The notes under the pieces were generated by a model. That model saw only the letters and a program-made list of their open reading frames with translations. It made no database searches and was not told where the DNA came from. A stretch of DNA of 64,000 nt from Neolewinella persica DSM 23188 (lineage in GTDB: Bacteria > Bacteroidota > Bacteroidia > Chitinophagales > Saprospiraceae), in the NCBI RefSeq assembly GCF_000373105.1, contig NZ_KB890431.1, positions 1 through 64,000 of the forward strand, read 5' to 3'. Numbering within the stretch: position 1 is the stretch's first letter; every line of letters begins with the position of its first letter. Positions 1 to 8,489 of the stretch are shown here, piece after piece. The translations under genes were made by a program, and so were the position numbers.

Positions 1-94
1 CTCGATACCGCTCTACAGACTTAGAATGGCCATCTCGATTTGCCTCACTTTAATGTGGGCTCAAAATTCGGGATGACTCATGTTTGTCGTTGGA

Positions 95-213
95 GAGAGA
101 ATACTAGAATGGGAGAATAAGAGGATGATGGAATTGGACGGAAATTGGGATTACGAGCGTGAGCGAGCTTCGCCTTGCGGTAGCTATTCTCTCATTCTGT
201 GAATTTCTCATTC
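95..213. repeat. Inverted period-8 tandem array
   Basis: The left arm (95-134) is read as octamers ending in GAAT: gagagaat, actagaat, gggagaat, aagaggat, gatggaat. The right arm (182-213) is octamers ending in ATTC: agctattc, tctcattc, tgtgaatt, tctcattc. The arms are complementary in sense and could pair as a hairpin. A GC core copy follows 4 bases later. Apart from this array and the core, I see nothing in bases 1-419. Confidence 0.7.
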
Positions 214-217
214 GCTT

Positions 218-239
218 GGGCGGGGCCGCAGGTGCAAAG
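218..239 (-). repeat. GC core repeat copy 1
   Basis: The plus strand reads GGGCGGGGCCGCAGGTGCAA followed by AG, so on the minus strand it matches the family consensus TTGCACCTGCGGCCGCGCCC with one change (GCCCC for GCGCC). It lies directly behind the right arm of the ATTC octamer array. Confidence 0.8.
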
Positions 240-419
240 ACCGTTTTTGGAGCGACGAACCGTCAAATTATACCTGTTTTCCCAGAGTGTAGAGCATGGT
301 CCCCTTATTACCTTTGGATTTGAGGGGTAAGCAGTTCTCTGGAATGTATGGAAACTGGTTCCTACAACGTCCCTATTCTAAAAAGGCTTAAATTCAACCA
401 CACAACCAATTCACCACCT

Positions 420-1982
420 ATGCGTCGTTCAACTTTCCTGTTTTCCTTGCTGGTCTTGCTAACCTCTGCTTGTACCACTCCCCGCGCTTCAACAGCCCTT
501 GCACCTGCGGCCGCGCCCCAAAAAAGTACGCCGGTAGAATTCATCGTACTCCAGCTAAACGACGTGTACGAAATTGCCCCGCTGGAAGGGGGCAAAGCAG
601 GAGGTCTGGCCCGCGTGGCTACCGTACGGCAGGAGTTGCTTAAGGAAAACCCCAATGTGATTACGATGATGGCCGGAGATTTCCTCAGCCCCTCGTTCCT
701 TGGTACGATGCGCTATACCAATGCCGATGGCGAAAAAGAAAAGATCGCCGGGCTGCAAATGGTCGAAACCCTGAACGTAATGGGACTGGATTACGCCACG
801 TTTGGTAACCACGAGTTTGACCTCAGTACCCTGGAACTCCTGGAAAAACGCATGGATCAGAGTACTTTCAAATACACGGTCTGTAATGCTAATGCGGTTA
901 TTGACGGGCGGATCCGCGCTTTCCAGCAAAACGGCGCTCCGGTACCCGAATATCTTGTTCACGAAATATCTAATCCAGGTGGAACTCCAATTAAAATTGG
1001 TCTCTTGGCCGTAGTACTGCCTTTCAATAAGGCCGGCTACGTCGAATACGCTGATGTAACCAGCTCCTTCAAAGAAACGCTGCGTAAAGTGGATGCGATC
1101 AGTGACCTGACCATTGCTATTACTCACCAGAACCTTGATGAAGATGAAGCATTAGCTGCGGCTGTACCCGGAGTTCCACTCTTCGTTGGTGGCCACGAGC
1201 ATGCTAAACTCAACCGCTACGTGGACCAAACAGTGATTGCAAAGGCCGATGCTAATGCCAAAACGGTATACATCCACCGGGTTTCCTTTGACCCGGGGAG
1301 CGGCATGACCCGGATCAGTTCTACCATCAAAGCTATCGATGATACCATCGCCGATGAGCCAGCGACCAAAAAGGTGGTCGATAAATGGCTGGACCAGGTC
1401 TTTACACTGATGAGCGATATGGGGTATGACGCCAATAGAGAAGTGATGAAACTCACTGAGCCGCTTGTTTGTAAGGAAGGCCTGATCAGAACCTCCCAAA
1501 CCAACTACGGACAATTAACGACGGACGCTATTGCTTCCGCCATTCCCGGCGCAGATCTCTACGCATTGAACTCGGGGTCTATGCGGTTGGACGACAACCT
1601 TTTTAATGTCGTTACAGAATACGACGTACTGCGCACCTTCCCCTACGGCGGAAACTTCGTTACCCTGGAAATGCCCGGTGCTGCCGTTAGCCGCCTGCTG
1701 GAAACCGGCCTGCGGACCAATTACGGGGAAGGAGGCTACCTACAGCAGAAGAATGCCAATATGGAAGATCTGAGTCTGAACGGAAAAGCTATTGATCCGG
1801 CAAAGACCTACAAAGTAGTCATGCCTGAATTCATGGCCGGTGGCAATGAGGCCAATCTGGAGTTTCTTAAAGATTACCTGAAGTCTCCGGCAGAGAAAAC
1901 CATTAAAGTGGGAGAAGAGATTATCCGTAATGACCTACGGGATATTGTTATTCGGTACATGCAGAAGCTCGGGGAGCTTTAG
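420..1982 (+). CDS. 5'-nucleotidase / metallophosphoesterase lipoprotein
   Basis: This is a 520-residue bifunctional metallophosphatase/5'-nucleotidase, expected to hydrolyse nucleotides or related phosphoesters outside the cytoplasm. The start at 420 gives a clean lipoprotein signal (MRRSTFLFSLLVLLTSAC, Cys18); an in-frame ATG at 348 would bury it. Metallophosphoesterase motifs appear in order: LNDVYEI, AGDFLSPS, FGNHEFD, ITHQNLDED and GGHEH. The first motif has Tyr where many relatives have the D-x-H histidine, as I recall for a subgroup of this family. The C-terminal half is a 5'-nucleotidase C domain (NYGQLTTDAI, LNSGSMRLD). The linker after the lipid Cys (LAPAAAPQK) is encoded by a GC core repeat. 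The gene stands alone, followed by a period-7 inverted array. Confidence 0.88.
   Translation: MRRSTFLFSLLVLLTSACTTPRASTALAPAAAPQKSTPVEFIVLQLNDVYEIAPLEGGKAGGLARVATVRQELLKENPNVITMMAGDFLSPSFLGTMRYTNADGEKEKIAGLQMVETLNVMGLDYATFGNHEFDLSTLELLEKRMDQSTFKYTVCNANAVIDGRIRAFQQNGAPVPEYLVHEISNPGGTPIKIGLLAVVLPFNKAGYVEYADVTSSFKETLRKVDAISDLTIAITHQNLDEDEALAAAVPGVPLFVGGHEHAKLNRYVDQTVIAKADANAKTVYIHRVSFDPGSGMTRISSTIKAIDDTIADEPATKKVVDKWLDQVFTLMSDMGYDANREVMKLTEPLVCKEGLIRTSQTNYGQLTTDAIASAIPGADLYALNSGSMRLDDNLFNVVTEYDVLRTFPYGGNFVTLEMPGAAVSRLLETGLRTNYGEGGYLQQKNANMEDLSLNGKAIDPAKTYKVVMPEFMAGGNEANLEFLKDYLKSPAEKTIKVGEEIIRNDLRDIVIRYMQKLGEL
499..519 (+). repeat. GC core repeat copy 2, inside CDS
   Basis: TTGCACCTGCGGCCGCGCCC plus C is a perfect consensus copy. 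It is translated as LAPAAAP in the linker just after the lipidated cysteine of the 5'-nucleotidase. Confidence 0.8.
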
Positions 1983-2152
1983 AATTCAGCTATCAGGTTT
2001 CATTAGTATTCAGGACTCAGTTGTCAGCACTCAGAGCCCGCTTCAAGTTTGCCCTAACCCTCCGAATACTGAACCCCGAATGCTGACCCCTGAAAACTGA
2101 CAACTGAATCCTGAACCCTGAAAACTGAACCCCGAATACTGACCCCTAAATC
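1983..2152. repeat. Inverted period-7 tandem array
   Basis: The left arm has heptamers ending in TCAG (aattcag, ctatcag at 1983-1996; tattcag, gactcag, ttgtcag, cactcag at 2007-2034). The right arm (2062-2152) is about 13 head-to-tail heptamers of type CTGANNN (ctgaacc, ccgaatg, ctgaccc, ctgaaaa, ctgacaa, ctgaatc and so on). The arms are complementary (TCAG/CTGA). The right arm runs straight into the promoter of the next gene. Confidence 0.75.
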
Positions 2153-2153
2153 C

Positions 2154-2161
2154 TACCTTTG
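2154..2161 (+). promoter_or_regulatory. Bacteroidota -7 box TACCTTTG
   Basis: TACCTTTG matches the Bacteroidota TAnnTTTG -7 element. The ATG follows after only 4 bases (TGCG), so transcription would begin at or near the start codon. No clear -33 TTG is present because the heptamer array fills that position. Confidence 0.5.
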
Positions 2162-2165
2162 TGCG

Positions 2166-2738
2166 ATGAAAATCGATAAAGACCTTCTTGCCCGCGCCAA
2201 CAATGCCTGCGAACTCAGCGGTGTGACTGATGATCTTACCACCTTCGCAGTTGGCCCTAATGCTGATGGTAGCCCGGCTATGACCATTGTGGTGACGCAA
2301 AGTCTCAGTGATCAACTGGAAGGTAACCGTGATGTTGAGCCGAATGACTGGCGCTGCCTTAACGATAGCATGTGGAGCGAAACGGATGCGGTAAAGGTGG
2401 TGGCTTACCGGATGTTGCATCAGTTGCGCGCCGAAGGTTGGCCACAGGCGCTGCTGGACATGATCTACCTGGAGGAGGAGACCCTTAATTGGGCCAAGGC
2501 TGGCCTGCCTGATGAGAACGCATTGGTCCACAAAGACAGCAACGGTAACGTTCTGGAAGCAGGAGATACCGTTGTTTTGATCAAAGACCTAAAGGTGAAA
2601 GGGGCCAACTTTACGGCAAAGCGCGGGACTGCGGTGCGTAATATTCGGTTGGTGCATGACAATGCCGGACAGATCGAAGGGCGGGTGGAAACACAGCAGA
2701 TCGTGATTCTTACGGAGTATGTAAAGAAAAATAAGTAA
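2166..2738 (+). CDS. PhnA/YjdM-like protein without zinc ribbon
   Basis: This 190-residue protein ends in a clear PhnA domain (about residues 122-188: DSNGNVLEAGDTVVLIKDLKVKG, AVRNIRLV, EYVKK). The middle (WRCLNDSMWSETDAVKVVAYRML, LDMIYLEEETLNWA) matches the long form of this family. In long-form relatives as I know them, the N-terminus carries two CxxC pairs (CELCGA and VCDTC). Here the first reads CELSG and the second region reads VVTQSLSD, so a zinc site is not expected. The name comes from the E. coli phn region; family members are not needed for phosphonate cleavage and their role is unclear. The gene is monocistronic, with a -7 box just upstream. Confidence 0.8.
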   Translation: MKIDKDLLARANNACELSGVTDDLTTFAVGPNADGSPAMTIVVTQSLSDQLEGNRDVEPNDWRCLNDSMWSETDAVKVVAYRMLHQLRAEGWPQALLDMIYLEEETLNWAKAGLPDENALVHKDSNGNVLEAGDTVVLIKDLKVKGANFTAKRGTAVRNIRLVHDNAGQIEGRVETQQIVILTEYVKKNK

Positions 2739-3239
2739 GGGTGAACAGCCGACTTAATGAATAAACAGGGCTGCGTATACAATCAGCGTACTGAAACCAT
2801 TTGCCTGGCTCAGGCACAGGGTGTTTACCAGCATTTTGCCATAGTGTTTGGTTGTTTTAAAGCCAAGGTGCGCCTTATCCGCCTTTGCCGGCCGATGATC
2901 TGGTTTTCATAGATAAGATAGCATTCGATAAGTAGGTAAATTTACCTAGTCTTACCCGCAGAAATACCCGATTTAGAAAGAAAACCTTTTATATAGCTAG
3001 TGTCTGAAATACATTGGAACCAAGTTCCCTCCCGGAAAAGCGTTTATTACCCATAGAAATTATACATATTCTTTTTTCTGGGCCTATTTGGTCCCGTACC
3101 TTGCTTTGTCGTAACGGTTATAGTCAGCCCCGCTTTCTCCTGAGTCTGGGCAAATGTTCCTTTTGCTTACGGAAGCTCGGGATAAGCTCATAAGGGCAGA
3201 GGTATTGCTACAGTGATCATCCTTTAAAGTTGTTAAGCA
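2739..3239. other. 500-bp gene-free spacer with 16-bp palindrome
   Basis: No convincing ORF lies here. The only structure I see is a perfect palindrome at 2933-2948, TAGGTAAA followed by TTTACCTA, about 290 bases before the next start codon. It could be an operator, but nothing else supports that. Confidence 0.4.
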
Positions 3240-4067
3240 ATGAAAACATCACCTTTCGCTTTCACATCTGTAGTCAAATCGGGGCTAATCATTTTTGCTC
3301 TTTTAAGTTTAACTGCTTGTCAGACGGGTAAAACGGTGATCAGTCCAGATGGCCCGATAGGAATGATCCAGCCAGAATTTACGGATGATCTTGACTCCTT
3401 GAGTCGATGGTACGCACACGCAATGGCTGATGCTGAGAATCCCCGCCCCGCTACCGTTGTAAATACCTTGACGCAGATCGTTGGAAATACTACTCTAATA
3501 GATACTTTAATCAATGGAGAACGGCACGTTAAGATGGTATCCTGGAAGAACAAACCAACTTACTGGAAGAAAGACTCTTCTTACAGTGTTGGCTCGAAAT
3601 ACGCAGTTTGGGTAACCGTTGCTCCATTCATCCAGGATAAATGCATTGTTTATTTTCAGCAGGAGAAGGACCCGGAGATGAGGCTTCGGCAGTTGTTGGG
3701 GTTGCAACCATTTACCATAGAAACAGACTTTGTGGAAATTTGGGTCCGCCCGGCGGACTTGTTCCGGCCCTGCCCTGACCCCGAGACTACGGATACCGGA
3801 TGTAGCCTTGATTTACCCGAGGACGTGACGGACGAACACCGACAGTGGTTTAACCATATCCGGGCAGTGCAATACAACGATTGTAATGATACCCAATTTA
3901 ATAAGTACGGTTATCCCTGGACTCAACTTGGATATACTTATGATTGGAACCCGGAAAATCCGACCCATGTCGGACTTTCCGAGTTCATCATAAAAAGTAA
4001 TGCAGAGGTCTTTATTCGGGGAATCTACCCAACAAAGACCTACTGTAGCGTTCAGGCTGCCAGGTAG
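3240..4067 (+). CDS. Unrecognised lipoprotein
   Basis: This 275-residue protein has a lipoprotein signal (MKTSPFAF..LLSLTAC, Cys27), so it is probably anchored to an outer or inner membrane face. I do not recognise the family. The mature part is rich in Trp, Asp and Pro and has five further cysteines, including the pair in CPDPETTDTGCSLD, which may form disulfides outside the cytoplasm. A segment near residues 95-125 (MVSWKNKPTYWKKDSS, YAVWVTVAP) alternates hydrophobic and polar residues like beta strands. It is monocistronic between a 500-bp spacer and the convergent DUF1761 gene. The start is the ATG that gives the signal peptide. Confidence 0.75.
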   Translation: MKTSPFAFTSVVKSGLIIFALLSLTACQTGKTVISPDGPIGMIQPEFTDDLDSLSRWYAHAMADAENPRPATVVNTLTQIVGNTTLIDTLINGERHVKMVSWKNKPTYWKKDSSYSVGSKYAVWVTVAPFIQDKCIVYFQQEKDPEMRLRQLLGLQPFTIETDFVEIWVRPADLFRPCPDPETTDTGCSLDLPEDVTDEHRQWFNHIRAVQYNDCNDTQFNKYGYPWTQLGYTYDWNPENPTHVGLSEFIIKSNAEVFIRGIYPTKTYCSVQAAR

Positions 4068-4147
4068 CTAGTGGTCGAGGAATGAAGTTTGTAATAGCTT
4101 GACCCAGTCAACGTGCGGCTAACTTATTTCTTTAACCAATAGTTTAA

Positions 4148-4594
4148 TCACTTCTTTCGCCATCCTCCCATAATGGCACCAATAACGGTAAACAGAACAA
4201 TGTAGTAACTGCCGTCAATGAGGCTCAGTGAAGTGGGGTTCATCGCAAAGCGGTTGCTGACGTAGGTGGTAAGCATTGCTACGGTGCCGATGAGGGCACC
4301 TAACGTAGCACCTCCGGTAAAGCTGGTTCGGTTGGTTTTGGTGACCAGCCAGTTCATGATGAAGGCGTAGATGAACATGCTTACCGCGTTGATGATCATC
4401 GGGGTGGTGGGGTCGATGGTTACGGCTTCGCCGTACTTGAAGACATCGCCAACGCCTTCGGCCATCCCGGGCCCCGTAAGGCCAACACCTTCGGCCCACT
4501 GGTCCATGAAAAATAAGCCGTACCACAGGAAACCGATGAACATACCGGCAATGGCGCTGACCAAAACGGCCAACCAATTTATTTTCGAAATCAT
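4148..4594 (-). CDS. DUF1761 family membrane protein
   Basis: This 148-residue integral membrane protein has four hydrophobic segments (NWLAVLVSAIAGMFIGFLWYGLFF, MIINAVSMFIYAFIMNWLV, ATLGALIGTVAMLTTYV, YYIVLFTVIGAIMGGW), which is the DUF1761 layout, with the N-terminal FLWYGLFF motif typical of the family. The function is unknown. I chose the ATG at 4594, directly in front of the first membrane helix; the upstream in-frame ATG at 4654 would add 20 polar residues and would lie above the likely promoter. It converges on the lipoprotein gene at 3240. Confidence 0.8.
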   Translation of the reverse strand: MISKINWLAVLVSAIAGMFIGFLWYGLFFMDQWAEGVGLTGPGMAEGVGDVFKYGEAVTIDPTTPMIINAVSMFIYAFIMNWLVTKTNRTSFTGGATLGALIGTVAMLTTYVSNRFAMNPTSLSLIDGSYYIVLFTVIGAIMGGWRKK

Positions 4595-4616
4595 AACTAA
4601 GGGTGATTTGTTTGTG

Positions 4617-4648
4617 TAAACATATAATCTAGCGGATTCAAATGCAAA
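4617..4648 (-). promoter_or_regulatory. Candidate -33/-7 promoter of the DUF1761 gene
   Basis: On the minus strand TTTG (4645-4648) and TATGTTTA (4617-4624) are separated by exactly 20 bases, the preferred Bacteroidota spacing. The -7 box matches TAnnTTTG at all but its last base. It sits 22 bases before the chosen ATG and supports that start. Confidence 0.5.
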
Positions 4649-4984
4649 TTGCAAAACAAATATTTTATTTTATGATGTTATGTATTTTTTTGTTGATTAA
4701 TGGGATGGGCCTTAATTGTAAAAGGGGAGTTGAATATTGTGCGTTTAAGCATGGGTAAAGTCTTTTAAAAAGTTATTATTGCCAACCAAAACCAGCGTTC
4801 TTCTGCCTCCCAGCCCTCTCTTCCGGAGACTACCCTACAGGCGCGAACCAGCCACCATGGTGCCCGCGGCTCCACCAGATAGCGCTATTTATCAGCAGGG
4901 TGTCATTCCGAAATAAATCGGAAGTCTATTCGCAACCATACTTGTTACCTCTCGTTAGACAACTTAACAGAATTCGCTGATCTT
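4649..4984. other. Spacer with short inverted repeat
   Basis: There is no gene here. An inverted repeat TTCCGA-aataaa-TCGGAA at 4906-4923 lies 61 bases before the photolyase start and could be a regulator site. The first 100 bases are AT-rich, the rest average. Confidence 0.35.
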
Positions 4985-6433
4985 ATGAGTAAACGCCTTG
5001 CCATAGTTTGGTTCCGCCGGGACCTTCGTCTACATGATAATGAAGCGCTTGCCGATGCGTTAAAACATGCTGATGAAGTACTTCCCGTTTTTATTTTTGA
5101 TCCCAGAGTATGGCGCGGAAGCCTACCCCTGACTGGTCTTGCCAAAACTGGTGGCCATCGGGCAAAGTTCTTGCTTGAATGTGTAGCAGATCTTAGAAAT
5201 AATTTACGGGCGCGGGGAGCTGACCTGATTATCAGGGTTGGAAAACCTGAGGATGTGTTATTAGAGTTGACCCACCAGACCCGTGCCAGTTGGGTGTTTT
5301 GTAACCGGGAAAGGACGGATGAAGAATTACGGGTGCAAAATGCAGTGGAAGCATCGCTCTGGGCTGTAGGCCGGGAAGTTTATTATTCGCGTGGAAAACT
5401 TCTTTATTATACGGCAGACCTTCCTTTTCCGATCACCCAGACACCAGATGTGTTCACCCAGTTTCGTAAGGAAACGGAACGAATCACCAAGGTTAGGGAA
5501 CCATTGTCTACACCCGGAAAAATACCGTACCCCACCAAGGACCTACCCAAGCCGGAAGAATTGCCAGAACTTGAAGACTTTGGCATCACGCCGCCAATTC
5601 CCGATGGCCGTGCTGCCTTCCAATGGCAAGGCGGGGAAACTGCAGCGCTGGACCGCCTGGCCTATTATCTTTTTGATTCCCAGGCGATTTCCACCTATAA
5701 AGAAACAAGAAATGGCCTGATTGGTGCAGATTACAGTACCAAATTCAGTCCATGGCTGGCCTACGGTTGTCTGTCTCCGAAGCGGATTTACTGGGAGGTA
5801 AAGGCTTATGAGGAAAAAAACGGGAGCAACGACTCTACCTATTGGGTGATTTTTGAATTATTGTGGCGGGATTTTTTCCGACTGATGGGCAAGAAACACG
5901 GAACCGCCATTTTTCAAAAAGACGGTACTAAGGGAGTACCCCAGCAGTGGCGTAAAGACCCTGCTGCCTTCCGGAGATGGATGGACGGACAAACGGGTAC
6001 GCCTTTTATCGACGCCAACATGCGGGAGATTGCCAGGACGGGCTTCATGAGTAACCGGGGCCGGCAAAATGTAGCCAGTTATCTGGTAAAGGACCTCAAA
6101 ATTGACTGGAGGATGGGGGCTGAATACTTCGAACATGCCTTACTGGACTACGATGTCACCAGCAATTGGTGCAACTGGAACTACATAGCCGGGGTTGGGT
6201 CTGATCCACGGGAGGATCGTTATTTTAATATTATGAGCCAGGCCAGGCGCTATGATGAAGACGGAGATTTTGTAAAACTATGGTGCCCTGAATTGAGTAA
6301 CCTGCCTTGTGAACAGGTACATCAGCCGGACACTTTAAATGATCCGGAACAAGCAAAATACGAAATGAGACTAGGGGTTAATTATCCCGTGCCGCTGATC
6401 TCAAGCAGCCACTGGGATAAAGGTGGACGTTAG
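4985..6433 (+). CDS. Cryptochrome DASH / photolyase family
   Basis: This 482-residue flavoprotein of the photolyase/cryptochrome superfamily, DASH class, is expected to use blue light for repair of cyclobutane dimers (mainly in single-stranded DNA) or for light sensing. The N-terminal antenna domain starts with LAIVWFRRDLRLHDNEAL. The C-terminal FAD domain carries STKFSPWLAYGCLSP, WVIFELLWRDFFRLM, FMSNRGRQNVASYLVKDL and DYDVTSNWCNWNYIAGVG, the last strongly DASH-like. Length and order are normal for the class. It is alone on its transcript, with a short inverted repeat about 60 bases upstream. Confidence 0.92.
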   Translation: MSKRLAIVWFRRDLRLHDNEALADALKHADEVLPVFIFDPRVWRGSLPLTGLAKTGGHRAKFLLECVADLRNNLRARGADLIIRVGKPEDVLLELTHQTRASWVFCNRERTDEELRVQNAVEASLWAVGREVYYSRGKLLYYTADLPFPITQTPDVFTQFRKETERITKVREPLSTPGKIPYPTKDLPKPEELPELEDFGITPPIPDGRAAFQWQGGETAALDRLAYYLFDSQAISTYKETRNGLIGADYSTKFSPWLAYGCLSPKRIYWEVKAYEEKNGSNDSTYWVIFELLWRDFFRLMGKKHGTAIFQKDGTKGVPQQWRKDPAAFRRWMDGQTGTPFIDANMREIARTGFMSNRGRQNVASYLVKDLKIDWRMGAEYFEHALLDYDVTSNWCNWNYIAGVGSDPREDRYFNIMSQARRYDEDGDFVKLWCPELSNLPCEQVHQPDTLNDPEQAKYEMRLGVNYPVPLISSSHWDKGGR

Positions 6434-6579
6434 GGCCCGATACAGAGCTTAAGATCTAAGGGAAAAAAGGATAAACTAAAACATGCTGTAAATCCGTTAC
6501 ATTTTCGACATTTGGCGACATAAAGGACCAGAGACCAACTTTAACGGTGTCCGGCTACCATTGCGCGAATTGAATTATG

Positions 6580-6587
6580 TACATTTG
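6580..6587 (+). promoter_or_regulatory. -7 box TACATTTG before porP-like gene
   Basis: TACATTTG fits TAnnTTTG and lies 65 bases before the PorP/SprF start. A possible -33 TTG at 6561-6563 is 16 bases away, shorter than preferred, so this assignment is weak. Confidence 0.35.
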
Positions 6588-6652
6588 TCGGTATCGTAGC
6601 CGGACGTCAGGGTCCCAATACAAGCATCCCAAAATAATTAGTGCCCCTCATT

Positions 6653-7699
6653 ATGCGGTTAATCCAGACTTTCTGCTTTGTTTTCTTTTGCGTTCTCGGT
6701 CTTCAGGCGCAAGACATACACTTCTCCCAATTTTACATGTCCCCTCTCAACCTTAATCCGGCAATGACGGGGGTGATGAACTGTAACAGCCGTATTGCGA
6801 TCAATTACCGCAGTCAGTGGGCGTCGATCCTGGGAAGCTCAGCCTTCCAAACGTACAGCGTCAGCTACGACCAGCGCGTGGCGGTAGGCCGAAACGATTT
6901 TTTCGGCATTGGCGGTACATTTTGGGGAGATAAGGCCGGCCAGGCTGATTTTGCCACTACAACTGGTAAGATCTCCCTGAGCTACAGTAAGAAAATGGGT
7001 GGAAGCCGTAAGTTCGGTAACTACCTTGTTGCCGGAGTAGAAGGAGGTGCCGCTCAGCGGAGCCTCAACTTCCTGGCCCTTCGCTGGGGCACCCAGCACG
7101 ATGGTGATGGCGGGTTCGACCCATCTGCGGTCAGCGGAGAAACCGGCTTTGATCGCGACCAGTTCCTGTTCGCCGATATGGCAGCTGGCCTTTTGTGGTT
7201 CATGGTCTTCGATGAGCATAACAGCCTCTACCTTGGTGGTGCTTTCCACCACCTCAACCGGGCCAACCAGAGCTTTGACAGCGATGGCACCGAATTGCTT
7301 TACAGCCGCTACACCGCTCATGCCGGTGGTGAATTCCTGCTCGGTAGCCGGTTCGGCCTCGTACCCGGAGTCATTGTAATGAAGCAAGGGCCAAGCTTCC
7401 AGGTGAACGCTGGTACTAACGTTAAATTTCTGCTGGACGGTGGGCGTAACCGCAGTACCCAATCTTTCCAGGTGGGCCTTTGGACCCGCGTTTCTAACCG
7501 CTACGACTCCAGCGTGCTTACGGATGCCCTCATCCTGAGTACTCGCTTTGATTACGAGCAGTTTGCACTCGGCTTCTCCTATGATCTTAACACCAGTTCT
7601 TTGAACACCGCTACCGACGGTAACGGCGGATTCGAACTTTCTCTGCAGTACAAAATCTGTGGCGGACAGCGTAAAGGTGTTTACTGCCCACAGTTCTAA
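6653..7699 (+). CDS. PorP/SprF family outer-membrane protein
   Basis: This 348-residue member of the PorP/SprF family is predicted to be an outer-membrane beta barrel. In gliding and T9SS biology these proteins act as partners or anchors for secreted proteins with type B sorting domains. The signal peptide MRLIQTFCFVFFCVLGLQAQ is followed by the family hallmark DIHFSQFYMSPLNLNPAMTGV and by IAINYRSQW. The C-terminus alternates hydrophobic residues as in barrel strands (FELSLQYKICGG). I prefer the ATG at 6653 over the GTG at 6641 because it begins the signal peptide. It is not in an operon with other T9SS genes. The type B lectin at 54197 is the kind of cargo such a protein would serve. Confidence 0.88.
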   Translation: MRLIQTFCFVFFCVLGLQAQDIHFSQFYMSPLNLNPAMTGVMNCNSRIAINYRSQWASILGSSAFQTYSVSYDQRVAVGRNDFFGIGGTFWGDKAGQADFATTTGKISLSYSKKMGGSRKFGNYLVAGVEGGAAQRSLNFLALRWGTQHDGDGGFDPSAVSGETGFDRDQFLFADMAAGLLWFMVFDEHNSLYLGGAFHHLNRANQSFDSDGTELLYSRYTAHAGGEFLLGSRFGLVPGVIVMKQGPSFQVNAGTNVKFLLDGGRNRSTQSFQVGLWTRVSNRYDSSVLTDALILSTRFDYEQFALGFSYDLNTSSLNTATDGNGGFELSLQYKICGGQRKGVYCPQF

Positions 7700-7799
7700 G
7701 GCAAAGATTTATTGAATTTGAGTTTTGGGATGGGATCATCCCGTCTATCTACATTGCCAAGCACTTCATTAAACAACACACCCGATTTAAACAAAAAGC

Positions 7800-8255
7800 A
7801 TGTTCGGCAACAATAATAATAAAGACACAAAATCAACCAGCGGTACCGCAACTCCTACTTCAGGTGGCGTGGGTGGCGTAAATACGATTGATGCACATAC
7901 GTCAATTACCGGCGACCTCAAAGCAGGTGGTGATATTCGTATTGACGGGAGCCTTAACGGTAACCTCGTTTGTGAAGCAAAATTGATCATTGGCCCTAAG
8001 GGCCGCATTGAAGGTGATGTTACCTGCCTTAATGCAACCATCGAAGGCTCTTTTAAGGGCAATCTGGTCGTGAAGGAAATGCTCACTTTGCAGGCTACGG
8101 CCAAGGTGAGTGGTGATATAAAGGCCAAGAAAATGGCAGTTCTTGGTGGCTGCCAGATATCCGGAACCTGCACCGTTCCCTATTCTGGCAATGGCGGAGG
8201 CGGCCAAAAGCAACAAGAAAACCCCTTAAAGCAAAAACAGGGTGCCTCCGCTTAA
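7800..8255 (+). CDS. Bactofilin
   Basis: This 151-residue polymer-forming cytoskeletal protein has a low-complexity Asn/Thr/Ser head (residues 1-25), then the bactofilin beta-helix core with its short repeated turns (ITGDLKAGGDIRIDGSLNGN, GRIEGDVTCLNATIEGSFKGN, AKVSGDIKAKKMAVLGG) and a Gly/Gln/Lys tail. Bactofilins form filaments that place cell-wall or membrane proteins. In Bacteroidota the gene commonly precedes the ATP synthase genes, as here: its end overlaps atpZ by 14 bases, which suggests translational coupling. Confidence 0.9.
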   Translation: MFGNNNNKDTKSTSGTATPTSGGVGGVNTIDAHTSITGDLKAGGDIRIDGSLNGNLVCEAKLIIGPKGRIEGDVTCLNATIEGSFKGNLVVKEMLTLQATAKVSGDIKAKKMAVLGGCQISGTCTVPYSGNGGGGQKQQENPLKQKQGASA

Positions 8256-8466
8256 TCAATCAGAAGAGGAAGAGGTTCGTAAAGCATCCCGTAACTGGAT
8301 GAAATACAGCGGCATGGCCGTACAAATGATTGGGGTATTGCTGGCTTTCGTATTTGCTGGTAAATACCTCGACGAATGGCTGGGGACGGACCCCTGGCTT
8401 ACACTTGTGATGAGTTTGCTCGGTATCGGATCAGCACTGTATGTATCTCTTAAAGACTTCATCTGA
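8242..8466 (+). CDS. atpZ: AtpZ/AtpI-like ATP synthase accessory protein
   Basis: This 74-residue protein of the AtpZ (ATPase gene 1) family has two membrane helices (AVQMIGVLLAFVFAGKYLDEWLG and WLTLVMSLLGIGSALYV) joined by the conserved G-K-x-L-D-x-W-L-G-T-x-P turn. The family is thought to help assemble or supply Mg/Ca to F-type ATP synthase. It overlaps the bactofilin end (GCATGCC..TAA region) and is followed 23 bases later by a four-helix membrane protein, the usual front end of an atp operon, but no atpB follows. Confidence 0.85.
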   Translation: MPPLNQSEEEEVRKASRNWMKYSGMAVQMIGVLLAFVFAGKYLDEWLGTDPWLTLVMSLLGIGSALYVSLKDFI

Positions 8467-8489
8467 GTGCCGTTCAACGGCCTGAAGCA

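Noticed and set aside
555-1127. 190-codon minus-strand ORF inside the 5'-nucleotidase gene
   Set aside because: The plus-strand frame has all metallophosphoesterase motifs. The reverse frame is an antisense shadow.
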